Source: an uncultured Gemmataceae bacterium
GTDB lineage: Bacteria; Planctomycetota; Planctomycetia; Gemmatales; Gemmataceae
Length of the DNA: 64,000 bases
Assembly (NCBI GenBank): GCA_937923405.1
Contig: CALDUY010000021.1
Coordinates: 1-64,000 of the forward strand
Direction of reading: 5' to 3'
Position 1 is the first letter of the stretch. Each line of letters begins with the position of its first letter. Positions 25,259 to 32,774 of the stretch are shown piece after piece. A program made the translations under genes and the position numbers. A model generated the notes under the pieces. That model saw only the letters and a list, made by a program, of their open reading frames with translations. It made no database searches and was not told the origin of the DNA.

Positions 25259-25756
25259 GTGCGCCGTTCACTGATCCAAACTCTGTTGCCGATCGTCTTT
25301 GCCTCGCTGCCAGTGCTGGCGGCGTTGCTCATCCTCGCCACGTTGCCGCCCAACGCTCGTGCCTTCTATCTGACGCACGTCTCGCCGTTCGACGGCGTCA
25401 TCCTTGGTGTAGGGGGATCGCTGTTTCTGGTGCAAACTTATTTGGCCTTCCGCGCCCTGCGCTGGATTGGAGAAGGCTTCGACGAACGTCCCGACTCGTG
25501 GATCAACCATCTGGCCCAGTCGTCGGAGTGGTTCCCGCTGTTGGGGTTGATCGGCACCGTCTGCGGCATCCTACAGACGTTCAGCATCATCGGGCCAGAC
25601 ACGCCGACCCATCGTATCATCAAAGAGTACGCTCCGGCGCTGACGGCGACAGGTAGCGGTCTGTTTATGGCGTTAATCAACATCCTTCCCTCGTGGGTCA
25701 TCATCGTTGGGCGTAAAATGATCGGCACGCTCGGCGGCGAAGAGCCACCAACTTGA
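25259..25756 (+). CDS. TolQ/ExbB/MotA-type proton channel protein
   Basis: The 165-residue protein has three transmembrane segments: LIQTLLPIVFASLPVLAALLIL, VILGVGGSLFLVQTYLAF and, after a cytoplasmic stretch, WFPLLGLIGTVCGILQTFSII and LTATGSGLFMALINILPSWVI. The LGLIGTVxGI and the A-x-x-A-T-x-x-G-L pattern are the signatures of the MotA/TolQ/ExbB family, which couples proton flow to motion of partner proteins. It is shorter than TolQ (about 230 residues) because the large cytoplasmic loop is reduced. It starts with GTG at 25259, 8 bases after ybgC, and a TolR-like gene follows 10 bases downstream. Confidence 0.85.
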   Translation: MRRSLIQTLLPIVFASLPVLAALLILATLPPNARAFYLTHVSPFDGVILGVGGSLFLVQTYLAFRALRWIGEGFDERPDSWINHLAQSSEWFPLLGLIGTVCGILQTFSIIGPDTPTHRIIKEYAPALTATGSGLFMALINILPSWVIIVGRKMIGTLGGEEPPT

Positions 25757-25766
25757 GCCTACACGC

Positions 25767-26324
25767 ATGGTCGAACTCCCTAGACGTAGCGTGACCCGCT
25801 TTTTTATCCCTATGATCGACGTACTGACGCTGCTCTTTTGCATCTATCTGTTGATGCCGATAGTCGGTCAGTCCGGCGATCCCACGCACGCGGAGAAGGC
25901 TCGACAGTTGGAACAACAGGTGGCTCAGCTGAAGTCGGAACTGGCCCGCCAAACAATGGGCGGCGAGGCAGCGGCAGCTAAGTTGCGTCAGGAGATCGAA
26001 AAACTCCGCAAAGAAAAGGTCCAGACGCTACGCAATCGACTGGCGGTCCGTGTACTGGAAATCGACGGCAAAGATGGCCGACTGTTCTACCGCGATCCGG
26101 ATTTGATCGAGATTCGTAACCAAGCCGACGCCCATCAACTGATCGAGCGCGACCGTCGTGCTCAGGGAGTGTCTAGCCGCGAACTGTATTATCTGCTGCT
26201 CTATCCGCGCTCGGCGATCAGTGCCTATCCCACGGTCGAACAGGTGCGGAACTACGAACGCTGGTTCGAGGAGGTGGCCCTGGGCTATGATGTACCAGGC
26301 CAGGCTCCGGGCAAGGAGAAATAA
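25767..26324 (+). CDS. TolR/ExbD-like single-pass protein with coiled coil
   Basis: The 185-residue product has the ExbD/TolR hallmark near its N-terminus, RFFIPMIDVLTLLFCIYLLMP, a single membrane helix with the conserved aspartate in PMIDVLT that binds the transported proton. A coiled coil follows (EKARQLEQQVAQLKSELARQ and EIEKLRKEKVQTLRN, about residues 42-92), which ordinary TolR lacks, then a folded periplasmic domain (RVLEIDGKDGRLFYRDPDLIEI ... ELYYLLLYPRS). The gene lies 10 bases after the TolQ-like gene and 3 bases before the next membrane gene. It should form the stator-like complex with the TolQ-like subunit. Confidence 0.8.
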   Translation: MVELPRRSVTRFFIPMIDVLTLLFCIYLLMPIVGQSGDPTHAEKARQLEQQVAQLKSELARQTMGGEAAAAKLRQEIEKLRKEKVQTLRNRLAVRVLEIDGKDGRLFYRDPDLIEIRNQADAHQLIERDRRAQGVSSRELYYLLLYPRSAISAYPTVEQVRNYERWFEEVALGYDVPGQAPGKEK

Positions 26325-26327
26325 GCG

Positions 26328-27011
26328 ATGCACATCCTGGCGATCAGCGCCGACTTTCCCATTCGCGTGCTGGCGGTAATTGGAGCCGCCGCCCTGGGCG
26401 GACTGTTGCTCGCCGGGGGTATCCAGATCATCAGTGCATTGATCTTTCAGCAGAAAATCCCCCATTGGCCGTTGTGGATCGTCCGTGTGCTGGGCGCGAT
26501 CGCCTGTGCCTGGGTGACGGCCCTGATTCTGTTCAACGTCGGTGGAGGAGGTCAGGGGCTGCTTCCGGGCGACGGCCCAGGAGAGGGAACTGGCCTCACC
26601 GCCAGCAGTAAAGACGACTCCACCGCTCCCAAGACAACCGACCCGGGTCAAGCCTCCAAGCCCGATCTTGGTCAGATCGCTCAATCGAGGAAATTGGAGA
26701 TCGAAATCCTCGGCGATGCACATCTAAAACGTCGGCTCAAAACCGAATCGCCCGACCCCGAGAAACGGTATCGCATTGCTGGACAGAAGGAATTACTCAC
26801 CCAGGATCAGGTACGCAAACTGATCCTGGCCCGACGTGGCCAAGAGCCGCCCTTGGAACTGCTCGTTCTGGTGCTAGCCAAGGATAGCCCCGACCGACGC
26901 GGGCCTTTCGTCGCTTCGCTAGAACGCTGGGCCGCCGACTTAGAAGAAAACGGCAAACCCTGGTTGCTGGTGTCGATCACGACGACCAGCGACTTCGACC
27001 TGCTGGACTGA
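26328..27011 (+). CDS. Membrane protein with ExbD-like C-terminal domain, unknown
   Basis: The 227-residue product has two transmembrane segments (FPIRVLAVIGAAALGGLLLAG and LWIVRVLGAIACAWVTALILF), a low-complexity polar linker (GGGGQGLLPGDGPGEGTG and KDDSTAPKTTDPGQASKP, about 75-120), and a C-terminal domain of about 100 residues. In that domain the order of LLTQDQVRKLILARRGQ, PLELLVLVLAKDSPDRRG and ASLERWAADLEENGKPWLLV recalls the helix-strand-helix-strand pattern of the TolR/ExbD periplasmic domain. That similarity is my inference from pattern only. It lies 3 bases after the TolR-like gene. It may take the place of TolA or be a second TolR. Confidence 0.55.
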   Translation: MHILAISADFPIRVLAVIGAAALGGLLLAGGIQIISALIFQQKIPHWPLWIVRVLGAIACAWVTALILFNVGGGGQGLLPGDGPGEGTGLTASSKDDSTAPKTTDPGQASKPDLGQIAQSRKLEIEILGDAHLKRRLKTESPDPEKRYRIAGQKELLTQDQVRKLILARRGQEPPLELLVLVLAKDSPDRRGPFVASLERWAADLEENGKPWLLVSITTTSDFDLLD

Positions 27012-27034
27012 ACGGTGTGTCGCCGAGGGCCGCC

Positions 27035-29566
27035 ATGAGTACGACCCAACCAGCTTCGACGACCTCGTTGCTCGTGGGCGACAATGACCTGCGGTTGGTG
27101 TTGTTCGGCCTACCGTCCGCGGGCAAGTCCTCGCTACTGGCCGCGTTGGATCGACTCCTCCGGACTTCGCAACCGTCGGCGAAAGACAAGTTGCTACCAC
27201 GCGAAGGGCAACCGACGTGTCCTCCGCTTGCTCCCGATGGTGTACCGGCAACCGCTGGGGAAGTCGTGCCGTACTTTGTCCGCTATGAGCCGGAGCAGGC
27301 CGACTCCCGCCGCAATTTTGTCGTGTTCGACTGTGACAGTCGAGCCGCTCTCGACATTCTGCAACAGAAACGCTCGCTGGTCGAAGACAACCCGAGCGGC
27401 ACACTGGCCTACGAGATGAACGAGGCCGATGCAGTGCTATTGGTTCTCGATGCGTCGCGGTTGAACCGGATCGAAGATGACTTTGCTGAGTTTGGCCGCT
27501 TCCTCGTTCACATGCAGGCTAGCCGAAGCCGACGTACCGAAGTCGGCGGCTTGCCCGTCTTCTTGGTGTTGACCAAGTGTGATCAGTTGGCTCGACGCGG
27601 CGACTCGCATCGCCAATGGCTCGACCGCATCGAGGAGCGAAAACGGGAGGTCGGAGAGCGGTTTAAGCGGTTTCTCGCTTCCTCGACAAGGCCACCTGAC
27701 GAGCAACCCAATAGTGAGCAAGCAGGAGAACCGCTGTCGGTACCGGCATTTGGCAAAATCACTCTGCACGTCTGGGCCACCGCCACTCGACGCCCTCCGC
27801 TGAACGATCTCCCAACGGGATCTTCCAAACCTTATGGCGTAAGCGAACTGTTTGGTCTAGCCCTGGAAGCGGCTGCCGACTACCGCGTCCGCTACGAGCG
27901 CGCCCAGCGTCGGCTGGTGCGCATGGTCTTCAGTGCTACCCTATTGATCGGCATCCTGCTGGCGCTGGCGGCGGCGTTATTAGTGATTAACTCAAACACC
28001 CGGCTGACGCTGTTGCAAGCACGTGTCGAGGACTTTCGCGCTTTGGACCACGGACCGCCGGCGGTCTATCTCCAAGGCGACGTAGAACAGCTGACGGCCA
28101 AGCTGGAGCGGCTGCAAGAACTGCGCGACGATGAGTACTTTGCCAAACTGCCGCGCGAACTCCGCGACTTCGTCGAGCAGCGCCGCGAAGAGATTAAAAG
28201 CTATATTTCCTATCTGCAAAAGATGCAATCTCTGCGCTCTCTGGCTGAGATCACGACTGAGGCCGCCCTGGACGCAGCTTTGGCCCAACTGAATAAACAG
28301 CTGGCTCTGCCACGACCCGAATGGGCCGAGACCCCCGCAGGCCGACTGCGTCAGGAACAGGTGGAGACTGCCGAGGCCCTCCGCGAAGCTGTCCGACGAG
28401 TTCGGACACGCTACCGCGATGCCAGCACTGAGGCCGATCGCCTGTGGACCTTTGCCGATTTCACTTCCCCGCAGGGCGGGATTCGCTGGACGAGTTGGGG
28501 CGAACGCGCCGAGCCGCTCGTCGATTGGGAGAAGCGTTCGCCGATCCGAGAGTACGACCCGGTTCCAGGAGTGCCCGGCGGAGTGCTGACCTACTCGACG
28601 GTGCTTCGCTACGAGAGCGTCTTCGATGCTCGCCTGACTTGGTTTCAACGTCGCGATCGTCTAGAGCAAGTGTTAAACCTGACCTCGGCGCTGGGACTGG
28701 TGCCGGCCTCGTTACGTCGGCCCGCTGTGTTGGTCTTTCCGGATGAGCTGTCGCTGTCGGCGTGCAAGGTACGCCTGGAAGAACTGCGGCAGGCTTATCC
28801 GGAGTACGACACGACCTTCACTCGTTCTGGGTTGCCCGATCTGATTCAGCCGTTTGTGCGACAAAAAGCCCGCGTCTTGTATCAAATTCTATTGCCTCCC
28901 GCGCGACGAGAGGTGCTGCATCAATTCCAGCAGCGCGGTCCGGGCAACGAGGAGACGCAGACTAGTTGGCAGTCGGTTCGCCTCTGGCTAGCTAAGCCGG
29001 TCGAACTCGATGACTGGCGCCTCCTGGCCCGAGTGATCCGTAAGCTCGACGACCCGAATTTGCCAGATCCTGTGGACGAATTAGCCGAGTTTCTCGGCAA
29101 GTCGTCGTTCACGCTGAATCTGCGAACGCTGAGGCTGACCATCCCCGTGCGAACTGGGCTGCGGCCCCGCGCCGAAGCCCGTCTACTAGTGCATCGGCCC
29201 GACAACGAGAAGCGCCCACTTCTGGAGTTCGAGCCGATTGGAACTGCCGAGCGGGACGAGGAGCAAGGTCTGGATCGCTACACCTTCCGACTGGTGGAGG
29301 GAGAGCCGATCACCTACAAACCGGGCGATAAATTCTGGGCCGAACTGCCTCTGACAGGCGGCAAGCAACGATTGGTCTGGTCGCGTTCACGCTCGTCGCT
29401 GTATCAGTTCGAGCGATTGGCCAACCCACCGCGTGTGCAAGATGTGACAGCCCGCTCCCTGGATGAAGGCGTGCCGACGCGCCAACCCCTTCTGTTGACG
29501 GTCACTCCTGAAGAGGGACTACCGACCGTTCCCGGTCTGCTGCCCGAGATGGCTGGACGACGCTGA
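27035..29566 (+). CDS. Membrane-anchored P-loop GTPase with large C-terminal domain
   Basis: The 843-residue product has an N-terminal G domain (about residues 10-260) with G1 GLPSAGKSSL near residue 25 and G4 LTKCDQL near 180. The G3 region, VVFDCDSRAA, lacks the usual DxxG glycine. One transmembrane helix follows (SATLLIGILLALAAALLVIN, about 297-320), then a coiled coil (to about 430) and a C-terminal half of about 400 residues with no named family. With one membrane pass, the C-terminal half should be outside the cytoplasm. It is the last gene of the YbgC-TolQ-TolR-like run, 23 bases after the previous one. The outline recalls IcmF/TssM, but I see no direct sequence relation. Confidence 0.65.
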   Translation: MSTTQPASTTSLLVGDNDLRLVLFGLPSAGKSSLLAALDRLLRTSQPSAKDKLLPREGQPTCPPLAPDGVPATAGEVVPYFVRYEPEQADSRRNFVVFDCDSRAALDILQQKRSLVEDNPSGTLAYEMNEADAVLLVLDASRLNRIEDDFAEFGRFLVHMQASRSRRTEVGGLPVFLVLTKCDQLARRGDSHRQWLDRIEERKREVGERFKRFLASSTRPPDEQPNSEQAGEPLSVPAFGKITLHVWATATRRPPLNDLPTGSSKPYGVSELFGLALEAAADYRVRYERAQRRLVRMVFSATLLIGILLALAAALLVINSNTRLTLLQARVEDFRALDHGPPAVYLQGDVEQLTAKLERLQELRDDEYFAKLPRELRDFVEQRREEIKSYISYLQKMQSLRSLAEITTEAALDAALAQLNKQLALPRPEWAETPAGRLRQEQVETAEALREAVRRVRTRYRDASTEADRLWTFADFTSPQGGIRWTSWGERAEPLVDWEKRSPIREYDPVPGVPGGVLTYSTVLRYESVFDARLTWFQRRDRLEQVLNLTSALGLVPASLRRPAVLVFPDELSLSACKVRLEELRQAYPEYDTTFTRSGLPDLIQPFVRQKARVLYQILLPPARREVLHQFQQRGPGNEETQTSWQSVRLWLAKPVELDDWRLLARVIRKLDDPNLPDPVDELAEFLGKSSFTLNLRTLRLTIPVRTGLRPRAEARLLVHRPDNEKRPLLEFEPIGTAERDEEQGLDRYTFRLVEGEPITYKPGDKFWAELPLTGGKQRLVWSRSRSSLYQFERLANPPRVQDVTARSLDEGVPTRQPLLLTVTPEEGLPTVPGLLPEMAGRR

Positions 29567-29674
29567 CCTCGCCCGCGGCTACCAATTCGGAGGGGCCAGT
29601 TCAAAGGTAGTCGCAGGCTTCAGCCTGCGCAGCGGACTCCGTCCGCCAGCAGCTACTCCTTCTCGCAGTGCGCT
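29567..29674. repeat. Short intergenic region with CGCAGGCTTCAGCCTGCG palindrome
   Basis: A unit of the dispersed palindromic family lies at 29607-29629 between two convergent genes. The minus strand at 29677-29670 reads TAGAGCGC, whose TAG is the stop codon of the next gene, as also seen at 9149 and 13715. Confidence 0.75.
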
Positions 29675-30337
29675 CTACTCTTTGCCCAAGAGCAGATCCA
29701 GCACCCAGCAACCGCGAACATGAGACTTTCCCTGTCGGCAATGATCGAGAATGTACTCGTCGTAACAGCCGGCATCTTCCAACGCATCGCCGAGCAACGG
29801 CATCCGCTCGAAGGCTTTCTCTTGGTAGATGGCCTCAGCAAGTTGGCGGATCAATCCGCCCTGCCAGGCGAAGACGTAGGGAGGCAGTTGCAGCTGGCGA
29901 AACGGATTGCCGATCACCTCGCGGATCAGTTCGACTTGCTCGCGGACACTCTCGGCCTGAACGATGTCCCAAGTGTGGGCACGTCGGGTGAGCTGGGTTG
30001 CCTTACGAGCAGGAGCAGCGACGGCGGCCTCGAAGACGTTCAGCAGAGGACCGCTGGCCTTGACGTTAGCGGCCCAGTAGGCGGCCCAGGCCGCTCCACC
30101 GGCGACCACCAAAGCAGCTCCACGCGCCTGCCCCAGTTCGCGCGGCGTAGCTAGCTGATCGGCGTAGCGCTCGGCGACTTCGACAGCACGACGACTTCGT
30201 TGATCGGGCAAATGCTCCCAGATGTGGCGACAGCAACCACAGGCGAGCAACCGGATCTTTCGCTCGCTGACATGGTTCTGTACATAAGCCAACATCACAC
30301 TGGGATCTAGAGTTTCCTCCCATTCGCCCTCAGTCAT
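29675..30337 (-). CDS. Gemmata-type paralogous family protein, unknown function
   Basis: The 220-residue product has the pattern of a family expanded in Gemmata and relatives: a start MTEGEWEETLDPSVMLAYV, then RKIRLLACGCCRHIWEHLPD and SRRAVEVAERYAD, an alanine-rich middle, and the C-terminal block IGNPFRQL, IYQEKAFERMPLLGDALEDA, DHCRQGKSHVRGCWVLDLLLGK. I know of no assigned function. The Cys-x-Cys-Cys and the C-terminal H-x-x-G-C-W could bind metal, but this is only a guess. I prefer the ATG at 30337, which matches the family start; the ATG at 30367 is possible. The TAG stop lies within the TAGAGCGC repeat. Confidence 0.75.
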   Translation of the reverse strand: MTEGEWEETLDPSVMLAYVQNHVSERKIRLLACGCCRHIWEHLPDQRSRRAVEVAERYADQLATPRELGQARGAALVVAGGAAWAAYWAANVKASGPLLNVFEAAVAAPARKATQLTRRAHTWDIVQAESVREQVELIREVIGNPFRQLQLPPYVFAWQGGLIRQLAEAIYQEKAFERMPLLGDALEDAGCYDEYILDHCRQGKSHVRGCWVLDLLLGKE

Positions 30338-30521
30338 CACCTTTTTCCTCGCTGGCAAAATGGTCATGCACATCCTTTTAGGGTATCCATCACCCGTTGG
30401 GTTCGCTATCCCAACTCTGTACTGAGAATGGCTGCGTGAGCCACTCTAGCCCGGTTCGACCCGCGCAAGTAGAATGCTCACGCCCTGGTTGATTGACTTC
30501 CGCTATTCGGAGTTTCTTCCC

Positions 30522-31817
30522 ATGCGAACTCATCTTTCTCGTCGGCACTTCCTGCTTGGCTCGTTGGCGGTCGGTTTGGCTCCCGCGTGGAGTCGGGCGC
30601 GACTTCTGGCTCCCAGTGACCGACTGCGTGTCGGAGCGATTGGCATTGCCGGTCAGGGACATAGCGATCTGAATGCGATTGCATCTGCTGGTGCTGAGAT
30701 TGTTGCTCTGTGTGATGTGGATGAGACGCGTAAGGAAGTCGGTTCGTTTCGGGAAAAGTACCCCAAGGCAAAATTCTACAATGACTTTCGCAAGCTGTTG
30801 GACGCAGGCGGTCTCGATGCCGTCCTAGTGGCCACTCCAGACCACACTCACGCCCCGGCGACCCTGGCGGCGCTGCAAGCCAACCTGCACGTCTTCTGTG
30901 AGAAGCCGTTGACTCACACCGTCGAGGAAGCCCGCGCCGTGGCCACGCTGGCCAAGAAGATGAACCGCGTTACCCAGATGGGCACCCAGATTCACGCTGG
31001 TGCCAACTATCGCCGCGTCGTCGAGTTGATCCAGAGCAGCGCGATCGGCCCAGTGCGTGAAGTGCATGTGTGGGTGGGCAAAAACTGGGGCGGCGGCAGC
31101 CATCCCGCCAAAGGCCAACCGGTTCCCAAGGGCTTGCACTGGGATCTCTGGCTGGGACCGGCCCAGGAGCGTCCCTATCACTCCGTCTACATGAACATGA
31201 ACTGGCGCAGGTTCTGGGACTTTGGCGGCGGCACCCTCAACGACATGGGCTGCCATTTCATTGATCTGCCCTTCTGGGCCTTGAAGCTACGCTATCCGAC
31301 TCGTGTCGAAGCCGAGGGGCACCCCCCGCATCCCGATACTGCCTGCGAAGCGTTGACCGTCCGTTATGAGTTCCCCGCACGCGAGGACATGCCCGCCTGT
31401 AAGCTCACCTGGTACGACGGCGGTAAGAAGCCCAAGCAGTTGACCGACGGCACTATTCCCGAGAAGTGGAACGATGGCGTACTGTTCGTCGGCGACAAAG
31501 GGATGCTGCTGGCCAACTACGGCCAACGCAAGCTCTTCCCCGAGAAGCAATTCAAGGACTTCACCCCTCCTAAACCCACGATTCCTCCCTCGATCGGCCA
31601 CTACAAGGAATGGGTCGAAGCCTGCAAGAACAATGGTTCGACAACCTGTAACTTCGACTACTCCGGCGCGCTGACCGAGACTGTGCTTCTGGGAACGGTG
31701 GCCTATCGGTTGGGCCAATCGTTCGACTGGGATGGCAAGACCCTTAAAGCCAGCCAAGCTGATGCCGAACGGTTCCTCCGCAAGACGTATCGCAAGGGTT
31801 GGGAACTGCCCAGCTAA
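30522..31817 (+). CDS. Tat-exported Gfo/Idh/MocA family oxidoreductase
   Basis: The 431-residue product begins with a twin-arginine signal (HLSRRHFLLGSLAVGLAPAW) and is thus exported folded with its cofactor. An N-terminal Rossmann domain holds the dinucleotide-binding GAIGIAGQGHSDL, the CEKPLTHTVEEA catalytic-lysine motif, and the family's second half has GGGTLNDMGCHFIDLPFWAL. It should act as an NAD(P)-dependent sugar or inositol dehydrogenase, or as a cofactor-recycling glycosidase. The start at 30522 begins the Tat signal. A paralogue of the same export class is at 54625. The substrate cannot be read from sequence. Confidence 0.9.
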   Translation: MRTHLSRRHFLLGSLAVGLAPAWSRARLLAPSDRLRVGAIGIAGQGHSDLNAIASAGAEIVALCDVDETRKEVGSFREKYPKAKFYNDFRKLLDAGGLDAVLVATPDHTHAPATLAALQANLHVFCEKPLTHTVEEARAVATLAKKMNRVTQMGTQIHAGANYRRVVELIQSSAIGPVREVHVWVGKNWGGGSHPAKGQPVPKGLHWDLWLGPAQERPYHSVYMNMNWRRFWDFGGGTLNDMGCHFIDLPFWALKLRYPTRVEAEGHPPHPDTACEALTVRYEFPAREDMPACKLTWYDGGKKPKQLTDGTIPEKWNDGVLFVGDKGMLLANYGQRKLFPEKQFKDFTPPKPTIPPSIGHYKEWVEACKNNGSTTCNFDYSGALTETVLLGTVAYRLGQSFDWDGKTLKASQADAERFLRKTYRKGWELPS

Positions 31818-32105
31818 CCCGAGAGCCGATAACTGAACTAGCCCAGGCCCGGAGTTGCGCTGCTGTCAAACCGGCAGGTTCCTCTGTCGCCCTTGACAGT
31901 TCTTTGCTGGCGTTCCTCGCTCCGTCTTGCAATTCCGGGCGTCGTATGCTCTACTGAAATAAGAGGTTATCTCGCCACTCGATTCGGCGAGATGCCCCTT
32001 GGTATGCGATTTGCTGCGAATAGGAATCGGATCATTTTGCCTTGTTTCCCGCCTTATGCCGCCAGTGCGGGAGAAGGAAAGTATTCCGACTGATGAGGTG
32101 CGGCA
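31818..32105. other. Intergenic region upstream of the response regulator
   Basis: About 290 bases with no supported ORF. An 8-bp inverted repeat (ATCTCGCC at 31969-31976 and GGCGAGAT at 31986-31993) could form a hairpin in a leader, and TATGCT at 31946 could be a -10 box, but neither has further support. Confidence 0.35.
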
Positions 32106-32513
32106 ATGACGATGGTCCGTGAGGCACCTGCAAAAAAGAACTACTCGATCCTGATCGCTGATGACGATCGGCCGAGTCGTGAGGCCCTGCGCGACATGCT
32201 CGCCCCAGAAGGGTTTCAGACGCATGAGGCCGCCTCGGGCGAAGAGGCCGTAGACCTCGTGCTGGCCAATCCGATTCATCTAGTGGTGCTCGACATGCAC
32301 ATGCCGACACTCACTGGAGTAGAGACGTTCCGACTCGTGCGACAGCTCAATGAGAAGTTGCCGGCGATTCTGGTTACGGGCGATCCCAATGAGCAGGTGG
32401 TTCGAGCGGCGATCCAGGCCCAGTTCTTCAGTGTCCTACCTAAGCCGGTCAGTCGGCACCTGCTTCTATATACGCTCGTCAAAGCGCTGTCGCGGGTCTA
32501 CGGACCGATCTGA
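32106..32513 (+). CDS. Single-domain response regulator
   Basis: The 135-residue product is a stand-alone CheY-like receiver. The acidic pocket is intact (ILIADDDRPSREAL), the phospho-acceptor aspartate is in LVVLDMHMPTLTG near residue 62, the switch threonine is in AILVTGDPNE, and the lysine is in VLPKPVS. No output domain is present, so it must act by binding a partner. It is flanked by a promoter-containing gap and a repeat block, with no histidine kinase nearby, so the cognate kinase is unknown. Confidence 0.9.
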   Translation: MTMVREAPAKKNYSILIADDDRPSREALRDMLAPEGFQTHEAASGEEAVDLVLANPIHLVVLDMHMPTLTGVETFRLVRQLNEKLPAILVTGDPNEQVVRAAIQAQFFSVLPKPVSRHLLLYTLVKALSRVYGPI

Positions 32514-32774
32514 CTGAGCTAGCCGTTTTTCCCGTAGGCCACTCGTTTGCTCTCGCAGTTGCTCCGCCGAGTACTCTGCGATCATGGTGTAACCGATCGC
32601 AGACTGAAGTCTGCGACTACCCGCTTAACTGTAGCCGCAGGCTTCAGCCTGCGCGCAAGTTTAAGATCGCAGACTGAAGTCTGCGACTACCGGTCGTCTG
32701 AGCAGAGGACGTTAGTCCTCCGTGTTTGCCGCACCACGGAGGACGTCAGCCCTCCGCTGTTCCTCCGAAGCGTG
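32514..32774. repeat. Cluster of near-palindromic intergenic repeats
   Basis: This gap holds at least five units. Two copies of GATCGCAGACTGAAGTCTGC followed by GACTAC lie at 32595-32620 and 32665-32690 and are identical over 26 bases. Between them, at 32631-32653, is a GTAGCCGCAGGCTTCAGCC then TGCG unit. GAGGACGTTAGTCCTC (32705-32720) and CGGAGGACGTCAGCCCTCCG (32737-32756) belong to a third subtype, also found at 56249. All can form hairpins and could end transcription from both sides, since the flanking genes converge. Confidence 0.85.
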
